DNA from: SZAS-103 sp036496805
GTDB taxonomy: Bacteria; Pseudomonadota; Gammaproteobacteria; Xanthomonadales; Xanthomonadaceae
NCBI GenBank assembly: GCA_036496805.1
Contig: DASXKN010000026.1
Location: forward strand, 62,001-126,000
Direction: 5' to 3'
DNA length: 64,000 nt
Below the pieces are notes generated by a model. The model made no database searches. It saw only the letters and a list, made by a program, of their open reading frames with translations, and was not told the DNA's origin. How positions within the stretch are numbered: position 1 is the first letter of the stretch; each line of letters opens with the position of its first letter. Positions 26,803 to 35,307 of this stretch are shown here, in pieces. The translations under genes were made by a program, and so were the position numbers.

Positions 26803-27183
26803 ATGGCCCCTACCATCGGCAACGGCAAGATCTGCTACCTCGAACTGCCCGCCTTCGATGTCGCGAAGTCGGCCGATTTCTACGCGAAGGTCTTCGGCTG
26901 GAAGATGCGCCAGCGCGGCGATGGCGCCACCGCCTTCGACGACGCGGTCGGCGAAGTCAGCGGCGCCTTCGTCACCGGCCGCAGCCCGATGACGACGGTC
27001 GGCCTGCTGGTCTACGTGATGGTCGACAGCGTCGCGGCGACCTGCGAGGCGATCGAGGCGAACGGCGGCGCGATCGCGCAGCCGATCGGCGTGGACGCAC
27101 CGGAGATCACCGCGCGCTTCAGCGATCCGGCTGGCAACATCCTCGGGCTGTACCAGGAACCTGCCCGCGCCACGCAGGAATGA
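26803..27183 (+). CDS. VOC (glyoxalase/bleomycin resistance) family protein
   Basis: 126 residues. One beta-alpha-beta-beta-beta repeat begins ICYLELPAFDVAKSADFYAKVFGW, and the second ends in ARFSDPAGNILGLYQEP. It resembles the subfamily of the 27-kDa antigen Cfp30B and lactoylglutathione lyase-like proteins. The metal ligands and substrate are uncertain. It is probably co-transcribed with the preceding MDR reductase. Confidence 0.85.
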   Translation: MAPTIGNGKICYLELPAFDVAKSADFYAKVFGWKMRQRGDGATAFDDAVGEVSGAFVTGRSPMTTVGLLVYVMVDSVAATCEAIEANGGAIAQPIGVDAPEITARFSDPAGNILGLYQEPARATQE

Positions 27184-27238
27184 AGCCCACGCGCGCCATC
27201 CTCGCGGCCCTGACCGCGTTCGCATCGAATGCCCTGTC

Positions 27239-28093
27239 GTGTCGCGTGCGCTGACCTTCTCCCTGACCCTGCTGGCGATGCTCGCCTTCGCCGGCAATTC
27301 GCTGCTGTGCAGGATCGCGCTGCGCGATGGCGGCATCGACGCGGCAAGCTTCACCGCGATCCGGATCGTTTCCGGCGCGATGGCCCTGTCGCTGATCGTG
27401 AGGCTGCGACGCGGCAAGTTCGGCATCGAAGGCAACTGGATATCGGCCTTCGCCCTGTTCGCGTACGCGGCGTGCTTTTCCTGCGCCTACATCCGGTTGC
27501 CTGCGGGGATCGGCGCGCTGCTGCTGTTCGGCGCGGTGCAGGCGACCATGATCGGATACGGATGGTGGAGCGGCGAACGCCTCGGGATGCGCCGGTCCAT
27601 CGGAATGGCCTGCGCCTTCGGCGGACTGGTCGGGCTGATGCTGCCCGGCGCGTCGGCTCCGCCACTGACTGCGTCGGTGTCGATGCTGGCGGCGGGCTGC
27701 GCGTGGGGCGCGTATTCGCTGCGCGGCAGGTCGGCGATGGACGCGACCGCTGCCAGCGCGGGCAACTTCCTGCGCGCGACGCCATTCGCACTCGTGCTGG
27801 TGGCGAGTGCGTTGCCGCATACGTCGCCCGGACGCGACGGTGTCTATTGCGCGATCGCCTCGGGCGCGTTGACCTCGGGCGTGGGTTACGCGATCTGGTA
27901 CATGGCGCTGCGCGGCCTGAAGGCGACCAGCGCGGCGGTCGTGCAGTTGAGCGTGCCGGTGCTGGCGGCGATCGGAGGGATCGTCCTGCTCGGCGAAGCG
28001 GCGAGCCTGCGGCTGGCGATCGCATCGGCGGCGATCCTCGGCGGCATCGCGCTGGTGGTCATCGAACGCAGCGACGGGTCCGCGTCGCGTTGA
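27239..28093 (+). CDS. EamA/DMT family transporter
   Basis: 284 residues with ten hydrophobic helices in two EamA repeats. The first starts LAMLAFAGNSLLCRIAL, and the second ends with the typical GYAIWYMALRGLKATSAAVVQ and VPVLAAIGGIVLLGE. It probably exports metabolites or amino acids at the inner membrane; the substrate is unknown. The start is a GTG at 27239; no ATG fits the first helix better. Confidence 0.87.
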   Translation: MSRALTFSLTLLAMLAFAGNSLLCRIALRDGGIDAASFTAIRIVSGAMALSLIVRLRRGKFGIEGNWISAFALFAYAACFSCAYIRLPAGIGALLLFGAVQATMIGYGWWSGERLGMRRSIGMACAFGGLVGLMLPGASAPPLTASVSMLAAGCAWGAYSLRGRSAMDATAASAGNFLRATPFALVLVASALPHTSPGRDGVYCAIASGALTSGVGYAIWYMALRGLKATSAAVVQLSVPVLAAIGGIVLLGEAASLRLAIASAAILGGIALVVIERSDGSASR

Positions 28094-28133
28094 CCGGCCG
28101 GCAATCGGTACACTGGCACGCATACTCGCGGCC

Positions 28134-29549
28134 ATGCGGATGAATGCCATGCGCAGGAACGGTTTCGCAGCCATGGCGGCACTCGGCCTGGTCATGCCGA
28201 CGGCATTCGCCGCGACGACGCAGGCCACCGCGCCCGATCACGATCGCGTCCGCGGACGCGCGATCCTGCAGGAGCTGGTCGAGACCGATACCACCTCCTC
28301 GCACGGCAACGTGACCGCGGCGGCGCGGAAGATGGCCAGGCGCTTCCTCGATGCCGGATTCGCGCCAGCCGACGTGCAGCTGGTCGGCGACAACCCGGAC
28401 AAGCTCGACCTGGTCGTGCGCTTCCACGGTCGCGACGAACGAAAACCCGTACTGCTGCTCGCGCACCTGGACGTGGTCGAAGCGCCGCGCGCGGAGTGGC
28501 ACTACGATCCGTTCAAGCTCACCGAGGACGGCGGCTACTTCTACGGCCGCGGCACGATCGACATCAAGGGCGCCGGCGCGGGACTCGTCGAGACCCTGCT
28601 GCGCCTGCACGAGGAACATTACGTGCCGCGCGGCGACTACATCCTCGCGCTGACCGCCGGCGAGGAAGACGGCGCGGACAACGGCATCCAGTGGCTGCTC
28701 GCGCACAGGCCCGCGCTGATCGATGCCGGCTACAGCCTCAACATGGACGACAACGGCCCGGCGATCCGCGACGGCAAGCCCGCCGACCTCACCATCGAGA
28801 CCGCGGAGAAGGTGTATCTCAGTTACACGCTGACCACCCACAACCCCGGCGGCCACAGTTCCGAGCCCAAGCCCGACAACGCCATCGTCGAACTGGCACA
28901 GGCCGTGCTGAAGTTGTCTTCGCTGCATTTCCCGCTGCGCACGAACGAAGTCACCCGCGCCTACTTCGCGCACCTCGCCTTGCAGGCCGGCGGCCAGCAG
29001 AAAACGGACATGCTTGCGCTGGCGCACGATCCTTCCGATCCGGCCGCGGTAGCGCGCGTGGCGGCTTCGGCGACCTTCAACGATTCGATGCTGCGCTCGA
29101 CCTGCGTGGCGACGATGATCGAGGGCGGAGTGGCCGAGAACGCATTGCCGCAGACCGCCAAGGCGACGATCAACTGCCGCCTGCTGCCCGACGAGGACCT
29201 GGCGGGCGTCGATGCGCTGCTGAAGAAGACCATCGCCGATCCGCACGTCGAGCTCGCGCGCATCGGCGAGGCAAACCGCAGCCCGGCATCGAAGGTGGAC
29301 GGCAAGCTGTTCGGCCAGATCGCCGACGTCGCCGCGACGATGTGGGGACCGATCCCGGTGACGCCCTACATGTCGGCGGGCGCGAGCGACAGCGTCTTCC
29401 TGCGCGCCCACGGCATGCCTTCGTACGTGTTCAACGGCATCCCGATCGACGTCGACGACGACCGCTGGCACGCGCGCGACGAGCGCATCCCGGTGGAGTC
29501 GTTCTACCAGTCGCTGGAGTTCGACTATCGGTTGCTGAAGGCGCTGTGA
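28134..29549 (+). CDS. Secreted M20/M25/M40 family metallopeptidase
   Basis: 471 residues with an N-terminal signal peptide ending near MPTAFAA. Metal-ligand motifs of the M20 family are LLLAHLDVVEAP (His near 116), YGRGTIDIKGAG (bridging Asp), TAGEEDGADNG (catalytic Glu pair) and the late MSAGASDSVFLRAHGMP. The dimerisation domain begins near THNPGGHSSEPKPDN. It is expected to be a dizinc aminopeptidase or carboxypeptidase acting in the periplasm. A TACACT box lies 20 bases before the ATG. Confidence 0.9.
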   Translation: MRMNAMRRNGFAAMAALGLVMPTAFAATTQATAPDHDRVRGRAILQELVETDTTSSHGNVTAAARKMARRFLDAGFAPADVQLVGDNPDKLDLVVRFHGRDERKPVLLLAHLDVVEAPRAEWHYDPFKLTEDGGYFYGRGTIDIKGAGAGLVETLLRLHEEHYVPRGDYILALTAGEEDGADNGIQWLLAHRPALIDAGYSLNMDDNGPAIRDGKPADLTIETAEKVYLSYTLTTHNPGGHSSEPKPDNAIVELAQAVLKLSSLHFPLRTNEVTRAYFAHLALQAGGQQKTDMLALAHDPSDPAAVARVAASATFNDSMLRSTCVATMIEGGVAENALPQTAKATINCRLLPDEDLAGVDALLKKTIADPHVELARIGEANRSPASKVDGKLFGQIADVAATMWGPIPVTPYMSAGASDSVFLRAHGMPSYVFNGIPIDVDDDRWHARDERIPVESFYQSLEFDYRLLKAL

Positions 29550-29550
29550 G

Positions 29551-29580
29551 GGCGACGCGCGCGAACCTCGACGCGTCGCC
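29551..29580. terminator. Hairpin between convergent peptidase and GST genes
   Basis: GGCGACGCG pairs with CGCGTCGCC across a 12-base loop in the 34-base gap between the two stop codons. There is no T run, so it may only help block read-through or convergent transcription. Confidence 0.4.
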
Positions 29581-29583
29581 GCT

Positions 29584-30216
29584 TCACCATTCGGTCAGCC
29601 CTTCGACCTCGTAGAGCTTCTTCCAGCTCGGCCGCGCACGCACGAGATCGGCCAGGCGCTTGAGCGAGGGCCACTGCGTAGCCGGCCTGGGCATGTTGCG
29701 CGACCAGCGCATCAGCATCGTGAGCAGCAGGTCGGCGCCGGAGAACTCCGCGCCGAGCATGCAGGGTCCATTCGCGGACAGGTGCGCTTCGAGGAGGTCG
29801 AACGCGCCTTCGATCCGCGCCTGGATGATCGCGCGCACGTGCGCCGGATGCTCGGCGTCGCCGGTGGCGTCGGGCGGGTAGAACCACAGGCGGTAGGTCG
29901 GCAGCAACGTGTTCGCCATGAACACGATCCACTGGTACCACGCCGCGCGCGCGGGCGTGCCGACGGCAGGCGCGAGCTTCGCTTCCGGATGGCGCTCGGC
30001 GAGCAGCATCAGCAGCGCGGCCGATTCGAACACCGGCTGGCCGTCGACGATCAGTGTCGGCACGCGGCCCTGCGGATTGAGCTTGAGGTAGCCGGGATCC
30101 TTCTGCGCCTTCGACTTGAAGTCGACCAGTTCGAGCCGGTGCGGCGCGCCGATCTCCAGCAGGGCCAGGTGCACGACCATGCTGGCGGTGCCGGGCGAAT
30201 AGTAGAGCGTGTACAT
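29584..30216 (-). CDS. Glutathione S-transferase family protein
   Basis: 210 residues. The thioredoxin-like N-terminal domain starts MYTLYYSPGTASMVVHLAL and has the cis-Pro loop NPQGRVPTLIVDG and the ES pair of FESAALLMLLAE that binds glutathione. The helical C-terminal domain contains FSGADLLLTMLMRW with the conserved N-cap Asp. It is cytosolic; the substrate is unknown. ATG 30216 gives the usual start. Confidence 0.92.
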   Translation of the reverse strand: MYTLYYSPGTASMVVHLALLEIGAPHRLELVDFKSKAQKDPGYLKLNPQGRVPTLIVDGQPVFESAALLMLLAERHPEAKLAPAVGTPARAAWYQWIVFMANTLLPTYRLWFYPPDATGDAEHPAHVRAIIQARIEGAFDLLEAHLSANGPCMLGAEFSGADLLLTMLMRWSRNMPRPATQWPSLKRLADLVRARPSWKKLYEVEGLTEW

Positions 30217-30393
30217 GGCAGTCTCCGTGCGGAAGGCGCGGCCGGTCGGCGGCGCGAGGCTTGGCAGGATAAGCCGGGGGTGAACGCCAGCCAATATGAA
30301 GAAAGTTTCACTTCGTGGAATGGCTCGCGGCGATGCCGGCTCCGTAGCATCCGGATTGCAAGGCCTCACCCACCACCACCACGAGGTATCGCC

Positions 30394-30789
30394 ATGAAGA
30401 CCCGCATGATCGCTTTGTCCGTCGCTGCCCTGCTCGCTTTCGGCGCCGCCTCCGCGGCGACCCCCGCCGCTTCCCCGGCTGGCGCGAAGACCGCCCAGCA
30501 ATCGAAGATGGCTTCCTGCGCCACCGCCAACAAGGGCAAGAAGGGCGACGACTACAAGAATTCGATGAGCGCCTGCCTCAAGGCCCCGGCCGCCGCGCCA
30601 GCGGCCGCCAACAAGCCGATGCCGGCCACCACGCCCGCGACCACCACCCGCGGCGGCGCCGACCAGCAGTCGAAGATGGGCGCCTGCGCCACCGCCAACA
30701 AGGGCAAGAAAGGCGACGACTACAAGAACGCGATGAGTGCCTGCCTGAAGGCCAGCCCGGCCGCCAGCGGCGCTGCCAGCGGCAAGTAA
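30394..30789 (+). CDS. Secreted PsiF-repeat protein
   Basis: 131 residues. A signal peptide (ending near AASAA) precedes two PsiF repeats, each QQSKMxxCATANKGKKGDDYKN with a closing SACLKA, joined by an Ala/Pro/Thr linker. The repeats are nearly identical at DNA level, pointing to recent duplication or conversion. PsiF of E. coli is a small phosphate-starvation-inducible protein of unknown role. Each repeat has two cysteines, probably paired in the periplasm. A strong terminator follows. Confidence 0.87.
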   Translation: MKTRMIALSVAALLAFGAASAATPAASPAGAKTAQQSKMASCATANKGKKGDDYKNSMSACLKAPAAAPAAANKPMPATTPATTTRGGADQQSKMGACATANKGKKGDDYKNAMSACLKASPAASGAASGK

Positions 30790-30810
30790 GCGATCCGAAC
30801 GGAAGCCTGG

Positions 30811-30839
30811 AAACGGCGCGCCACCCGGCGCGCCGTTTT
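30811..30839 (+). terminator. Rho-independent terminator after the psiF-like gene
   Basis: A 12-base stem (AAACGGCGCGCC with GGCGCGCCGTTT, loop ACCC) is followed by a short T run. It lies 22 bases after the psiF-like stop and ends at the stop of the convergent TMEM43-like gene, so it may serve both. Confidence 0.88.
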
Positions 30840-31708
30840 CATTTGCGGCGACGACCCGATCGCGAGCCCGTCCGGCGCCGGCCCCGCAACGCCAGCACGA
30901 CCAGCGCCAGGGCGATACCGGCGACCACCAGCCAGCCCGCGCCGGTGCCGAACATGCGCTGGAGCCATGCCTTCGCGTCGTCCATCGCCGTCGTTGACGA
31001 AGGCGGCGGCACTTTGCCCGATGCCGTCGGGGATGCCGCGGCGACCGCGCTCTTGTCCGGCATTTCCCAGCGCCCGCCCACCAGCCGCAGGCCCGCGGGC
31101 GCTGGGGCATCGGCGATCACGCGCCACTGCACCCGCACGTCGCCGACCTGCGGATGCGCGTTGTCCTGCGATGTCGTCAGCAGCATGCCGTCCGGCTGGA
31201 AGGTCACCGCCAGGTTGGGCGGCAACTGCGACGGGTCGGGCTTGATCGTCCACCAAGTCTTGCGCGCGTCCGCATCGGCCTCCAGCGCCGTGAGCACGCC
31301 GGTCGAAAGCGGATGGCCATCGAGCGTCGCGTCCTGCGACCACCAGCGTTGTCCATTGATCGGGAACTCGGTGGGATTGGCATGCGCACTGTCCAGCCCT
31401 TCCGGGCCGATGCGCTCGGACGCCCACTCCTGGTCGTATCCGCTGGGCGCGCCGGCGTTCGGGTGCCATTGCAGGACGTGGACGATGCGCTCGAGTCCCA
31501 CGGCGCGCGCGCGGATGCCGAACATCGGATCGGCGGTGTCGCTCGACGAGCGGATCCGATGTTCCTCATCCGCCGGCGCGTGGGGGACGGACACGCCGCG
31601 AGGCGATGCCGCCGCGCCTGTCGGGCTCGGCGATGGCGTCGGCGAAGCCGGCTGCGCGTGCAACGCGCCCGCGCAGGCCAGCAGCAATGCGACCGACAGC
31701 ATCTTCAT
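30839..31708 (-). CDS. TMEM43-family membrane protein
   Basis: 289 residues. It has an N-terminal signal or anchor (MLSVALLLACAGALHA), a large extracytoplasmic domain and one C-terminal membrane helix (WLVVAGIALALVVLALRG) with an Arg-rich cytoplasmic tail. VLQWHPNAG, YDQEWASERI, NPTEFPINGQRWWSQDATLDG and QVGDVRVQWRVI follow the pattern of the TMEM43/LUMA family. The role in bacteria is unknown. It is last in a run of four genes linked by ATGA overlaps. Confidence 0.72.
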   Translation of the reverse strand: MKMLSVALLLACAGALHAQPASPTPSPSPTGAAASPRGVSVPHAPADEEHRIRSSSDTADPMFGIRARAVGLERIVHVLQWHPNAGAPSGYDQEWASERIGPEGLDSAHANPTEFPINGQRWWSQDATLDGHPLSTGVLTALEADADARKTWWTIKPDPSQLPPNLAVTFQPDGMLLTTSQDNAHPQVGDVRVQWRVIADAPAPAGLRLVGGRWEMPDKSAVAAASPTASGKVPPPSSTTAMDDAKAWLQRMFGTGAGWLVVAGIALALVVLALRGRRRTGSRSGRRRK

Positions 31709-32580
31709 GCGGCGAGGGAAAACGCCTGCAGCGCGGCAACCTCGTCGCTGGTGCCGTAGCGTCCCTTGTCGTCGCGCGTCACCCGCGCGAGCGCGCAATC
31801 GCTGTCGTGGGTGAAGAACAGGCGCACGTCGCGCGCGAGCATGTCGGCGAGGAAGTCGCGCTTCTCCTCGATCAGCAGTTCGGGATAGCGGTCGTAGCCC
31901 ATCGTCACCGGCAGGTGCACCCACGGTCGTCCGGGAATGAGATCGGCGCAGAACACCACGCCGTGTTGGCCGTTCGCGCCGCGCAGCTCGGCTAGCAGCA
32001 GGCCCGGCGTGTGGCCTTCGCTGCGGTGGAAGCGCACGCTCTCGCCGAAGAACGGATGGCTGTCGCCGCTCACGATCTCCAGCCGCCCGCTCGCTTCCAG
32101 CAGGCCGGCCAGTTCCGGGATGAACGATGCGCGGTCGCGCGGATGCGGGTGGGTCGCGCGTGCCCAGGCGTCCTGGCCGACGAAGTAGCGCGCGTTCGGG
32201 AACAGCAACGACGGCGGCTCACCCTCGCGCCACGCGGCGAGCAAACCGCCGGCATGGTCGAAATGCAGGTGGCTGAGCACGACCGCATCGATGTCCTCGT
32301 GCGCGAAGCCCGCTTGCGCGAGCGATTCGAGCAGCACGTGGCGATCCTCGACCACGCCGTAGCGCTCGCGCAGTTTCGGATCGAAGAATGCGCCGATGCC
32401 GGTCTCGAACAGGACCGTCTTGCCATCGAGCGGGCTCGCGAGCAGGGCTCGGCATGCCAGCGGAATGCGGTGCTGCTCGTCGGGCGCGATCCACTTCGAC
32501 CACATCGCGCGCGGCACGTTGCCGAACATCGCGCCGCCATCAAGACGCTGCGAGTTTCCAAGGATCGACCATAGTTTCAT
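31705..32580 (-). CDS. MBL-fold metallo-hydrolase
   Basis: 291 residues. The metal motif SHLHFDHAGG is near 103-111, with further ligands in EGHTPGLLLAEL (His), VFCADLIPG (Asp) and FFTHDSD (His). The pattern is that of lactonase-like metallo-beta-lactamase-fold enzymes such as AiiA-type or other esterases; the substrate cannot be read from sequence. No signal peptide, so cytosolic. It is coupled to ggt upstream and the TMEM43-like gene downstream. Confidence 0.88.
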   Translation of the reverse strand: MKLWSILGNSQRLDGGAMFGNVPRAMWSKWIAPDEQHRIPLACRALLASPLDGKTVLFETGIGAFFDPKLRERYGVVEDRHVLLESLAQAGFAHEDIDAVVLSHLHFDHAGGLLAAWREGEPPSLLFPNARYFVGQDAWARATHPHPRDRASFIPELAGLLEASGRLEIVSGDSHPFFGESVRFHRSEGHTPGLLLAELRGANGQHGVVFCADLIPGRPWVHLPVTMGYDRYPELLIEEKRDFLADMLARDVRLFFTHDSDCALARVTRDDKGRYGTSDEVAALQAFSLAA

Positions 32581-34391
32581 TTCTGCGTTGCTTTCACGTT
32601 CGTGGCCTTCAGCACGACATCCGCCTTGCCGACCGGATTGCGCGGATCGGTGCCGCCGCTGAGCGTGTTGTCATGGCGATTCCACTCCACCGCCTGCATG
32701 TTGCCCCAGGTGGTGCTGCGGGTCGTGACCTTGTGGCCCATGGCTTCGAGCTTGCCCACCACGTCGGCGGTGAGCGCGCCGTTTTCGATCGAGATCTCAT
32801 CGGGCAGGTACTGGTGGTGGAAGCGCGGCAGCGACACGACCTGTTGCGGTGTCAGGCCATCGTCGAAGCCGAGCATGCCCAGCAACACCATGGTGATGAT
32901 GCGGCTGCCGCCGGGCGTTCCGAGCACGACGATCTTGTCCGGCGAGATCATGAAGCTCGGCGTCATCGACGACAGCGGCCGCTTGCCGGGCTTGGGCGCG
33001 TTGGCTTCGTATCCGGTCACCCCATAGGCGTTGGGCACGCCGGCCTGCAGGGCGAAGTCGTCCATCTCGTTGTTGAGCAGCACGCCGGTTCCGGCGGCGA
33101 CCAGGCCCGAGCCATAGGCGGTGTTCACGGTCATCGTCGCCGAGACGTAGTTGCCTTCGCCGTCGATGATCGAGAAATGGGTGGTGTGCGCGCCGACGTT
33201 CGGCGGCGGCGCTCCGGGCAGCGCGGAGCTCGGCGTCGCCTTGTCGAGCGCGATGCCCTTGCGCAGGTCGTCGGCGTAGTCCTTGCCCGTCAACCGCGCG
33301 ATCGGCATGTCCTTGACGAAATCCGGATCTCCGAGGAAGAAGGTGCGGTCGCGGAACGCGCGGCGCATCGCCTCGACGATCAGGTGCACGCGCGTGGCCT
33401 GGTCGAGCTTGCCCAGGTCCCAGGCAGAGAGGATGTTGAGCATCTCGGCGATCGCCACGCCTCCCGACGAGGGCGGCGGCGCGGTGACGATGTCCCAGCC
33501 GTGGTAGTGCAGCGTCAGTGGCGCACGCAGCTTGACCTGGTAGCCGGACAGGTCGCCGAGGGTCCAGTGGCCGCCGGCCTTGTCGACCGCATCCACGAGT
33601 TCCTTCGCAACCTCGCCGCGATAGAAGCCGTCGAAGCCGCGATCGGCGAGGGCCTGCATCGTCCTGGCCAGGTCCGGCTGGCGCATCGTCTCGCCGACGC
33701 GCAACGGCTTGCCGCCGGGTTCGTAGACCGCGCGCGTAGCGGCCCAGCGCCGCATCACCCCGATGCGCACGTCCGAGCAATTCGTGTAGCCCGCCGTGCA
33801 GGGCGAGCCGTACTCGTCGGCCATCCGCTGGTACACGGGAAACCCTTCGCGCGCGATCCGGATCGCAGGCGCCAGCGATTTCGCGAGCGGCAGCCGTCCG
33901 TAGTGCTGCGCGAGGTACACCCAGCCTGCCGGCTCGGCGGGAATCGCGGCGGCGAGCGGGCCGTCGAGGGCCTTGTCGTGGTCGAGCCTGCCGTCCTTGT
34001 CGAGGTATTCCGCGGCGGTGACCGAAGCAGGCGCGGTTTCGCGCGCGTCGATGAAGACGTCCTTGCCGGTCTTCGCTTCATGCAGCAGGAAGAAACCACC
34101 GCCGCCGATGCCCGAACTTTCGGGCTCGACGACGCCGAGGGTGGAGGACACCGCGATCGCGGCGTCGAAGGCGTTGCCGCCTTTCGCGAGAACGTCATGT
34201 CCAGCCTGCGTCGCCAGATAGTGGGCGCTGGCGATGACGGAGCCCGGCGGATGCGTTGGCGCACACATCTGCGTGGGCGCGTTGCTGCCCGTGCTCGCGG
34301 CGTGGGCTTTCGTTCCATCGCATGCCAGGCAGAGGCCACCCGCGAACGGCGTGAGCAGCAGGAATGCCATGAGGCAATTCGCAGCCTTCAT
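32577..34391 (-). CDS. ggt: Gamma-glutamyltransferase (GGT) precursor
   Basis: 604 residues with an N-terminal signal peptide (LMAFLLLTPFAGGLCLA). The autocleavage/catalytic Thr is in GAHTTHFSIIDGEGNY near 400-410. Substrate-binding motifs are VVEPESSGIGGGGF and RPLSSMTPSF. It processes itself into large and small subunits and hydrolyses or transfers gamma-glutamyl groups from glutathione in the periplasm. The start overlaps the ferredoxin stop and the stop overlaps the MBL gene start (both ATGA). Confidence 0.96.
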   Translation of the reverse strand: MKAANCLMAFLLLTPFAGGLCLACDGTKAHAASTGSNAPTQMCAPTHPPGSVIASAHYLATQAGHDVLAKGGNAFDAAIAVSSTLGVVEPESSGIGGGGFFLLHEAKTGKDVFIDARETAPASVTAAEYLDKDGRLDHDKALDGPLAAAIPAEPAGWVYLAQHYGRLPLAKSLAPAIRIAREGFPVYQRMADEYGSPCTAGYTNCSDVRIGVMRRWAATRAVYEPGGKPLRVGETMRQPDLARTMQALADRGFDGFYRGEVAKELVDAVDKAGGHWTLGDLSGYQVKLRAPLTLHYHGWDIVTAPPPSSGGVAIAEMLNILSAWDLGKLDQATRVHLIVEAMRRAFRDRTFFLGDPDFVKDMPIARLTGKDYADDLRKGIALDKATPSSALPGAPPPNVGAHTTHFSIIDGEGNYVSATMTVNTAYGSGLVAAGTGVLLNNEMDDFALQAGVPNAYGVTGYEANAPKPGKRPLSSMTPSFMISPDKIVVLGTPGGSRIITMVLLGMLGFDDGLTPQQVVSLPRFHHQYLPDEISIENGALTADVVGKLEAMGHKVTTRSTTWGNMQAVEWNRHDNTLSGGTDPRNPVGKADVVLKATNVKATQK

Positions 34392-34642
34392 GGGGCGCCT
34401 CCGATCAGTCCCTGATATTTCTCCATGAGTTCCTCCTGCGACTCCACGTGCGCCGGATCGACGAAGATGCACTCGACCGGGCAGACAATCACGCACTGCG
34501 GTTCCTCGTAGTGGCCGACGCATTCGGTGCAGCGCGAGGGCGCGATCTCGTAGATCGTCTCGCCCTGGGTGATCGCCGTGTTCGGGCACACCGGTGCGCA
34601 GACATCGCAGTTCACGCACAGGTCGTTGATCAGGAGGGCCAT
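34388..34642 (-). CDS. yfhL: YfhL-family 2[4Fe-4S] ferredoxin
   Basis: 84 residues. The first cluster motif is CVNCDVCAPVCPNTAI. The second is split by a loop (CTECVGHYEEPQCVIVCPVEC), as in Allochromatium-type and YfhL ferredoxins with an extended C-terminal helix (EELMEKYQGLIGG). It is a low-potential electron carrier in the cytoplasm. It is first in a coupled run with ggt. In many relatives it stands near coaD, as here. Confidence 0.93.
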   Translation of the reverse strand: MALLINDLCVNCDVCAPVCPNTAITQGETIYEIAPSRCTECVGHYEEPQCVIVCPVECIFVDPAHVESQEELMEKYQGLIGGAP

Positions 34643-34667
34643 GAGAGCGTCGGGGGAAAGGCACTGG

Positions 34668-34687
34668 ATCCCCGCCTGCGCGGGGAT
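34668..34687. repeat. REP-like palindrome (CCCCGC...GCGGGG type)
   Basis: ATCCCCGC-CTGC-GCGGGGAT is a perfect 8-base stem with a 4-base loop, flanked by GG and GAC. This GC-rich palindrome type recurs between genes in many proteobacterial genomes. It sits upstream of the ferredoxin gene and downstream of the lipoprotein gene, both on the minus strand. Confidence 0.75.
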
Positions 34688-34737
34688 GACGCATCGGCAA
34701 AGCCGCCCGCGCTAGGCGCGGGCGGGCCGATGCGTCA
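34687..34737 (-). terminator. Long two-part stem-loop that starts at the lipoprotein stop codon
   Basis: An outer stem of 12 pairs (TGACGCATCGGC with GCCGATGCGTCA) encloses an inner stem of 10 pairs (CCGCCCGCGC, loop TAG, GCGCGGGCGG), with a 4-base bulge on one side. Its first three bases on the minus strand are the TGA of the lipoprotein gene. There is no T run, so intrinsic termination is doubtful; it may protect the mRNA 3' end. Confidence 0.55.
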
Positions 34738-35253
34738 CTTGAACTCGACGAAGCGGTAGGTGGCGCCGGTGGGCACGATTACCGCCTTCACGCGGTCGTT
34801 GTCCGCGGCCTTGCCGACGAACAGCACGATCACCTTCTTCATGCTCCCGCCCGAGGCCTTGGCGAAGGCTGCGACGACCAGGTCGGCCATCTTGGTCGAA
34901 TCCGGCGACATGAAGGCGAGCATGTTGCCCGGCAGCACACCGCGCGAAGCCACGTCGGTGACGCTCTCGAGCTGGCGGTTGTACATGGCGTCGTAGTCCT
35001 TCGCGTCGGGCGCAGGCAGGAAATACGGACTGATATTGCCGTCCACGCCATCGCTGTTGCGGGCGATCACGTCCTGGTAGTAGGCCTTCCATCCGGCCTC
35101 GTCGGACTGGTTGGCCGGGGCGTGCATCGGCGCCTTGACCTCGGGCGCGGGCGCCTCCTTCGGCTTGCAGCCCGAAAGCGCGAGCATCGCGGCCAGCGCG
35201 GGCAACGCGAGCAGCGTCATCAGGTTCTTGCGCGAGTAAGCGACGGCTTTCAT
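34735..35253 (-). CDS. Lipoprotein of unknown function
   Basis: 172 residues. The signal peptide ends in a lipobox LALSGC (Cys near 29), followed by KPKEAPAPEVKAPMH and then a globular part with ARNSDGVDGNISPYFLPAPDAKDYD and VIVLFVGKAADNDRVKAVIVPTG. I do not recognise the family. Its stop codon is part of a long hairpin. It lies 54 bases after coaD on the same strand. Confidence 0.78.
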   Translation of the reverse strand: MKAVAYSRKNLMTLLALPALAAMLALSGCKPKEAPAPEVKAPMHAPANQSDEAGWKAYYQDVIARNSDGVDGNISPYFLPAPDAKDYDAMYNRQLESVTDVASRGVLPGNMLAFMSPDSTKMADLVVAAFAKASGGSMKKVIVLFVGKAADNDRVKAVIVPTGATYRFVEFK

Positions 35254-35307
35254 TTCGGTTTTCCCCTGGTTATGTGTGCTGGACTGTCATGTGCTGGACG
35301 CTAGGCA

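Noticed and set aside
30365..30385. Run of CACCAC triplets before the psiF-like gene as a His-rich peptide or attenuator
   Set aside because: No start codon or ribosome site frames it as a leader peptide and no alternative stems were evident.
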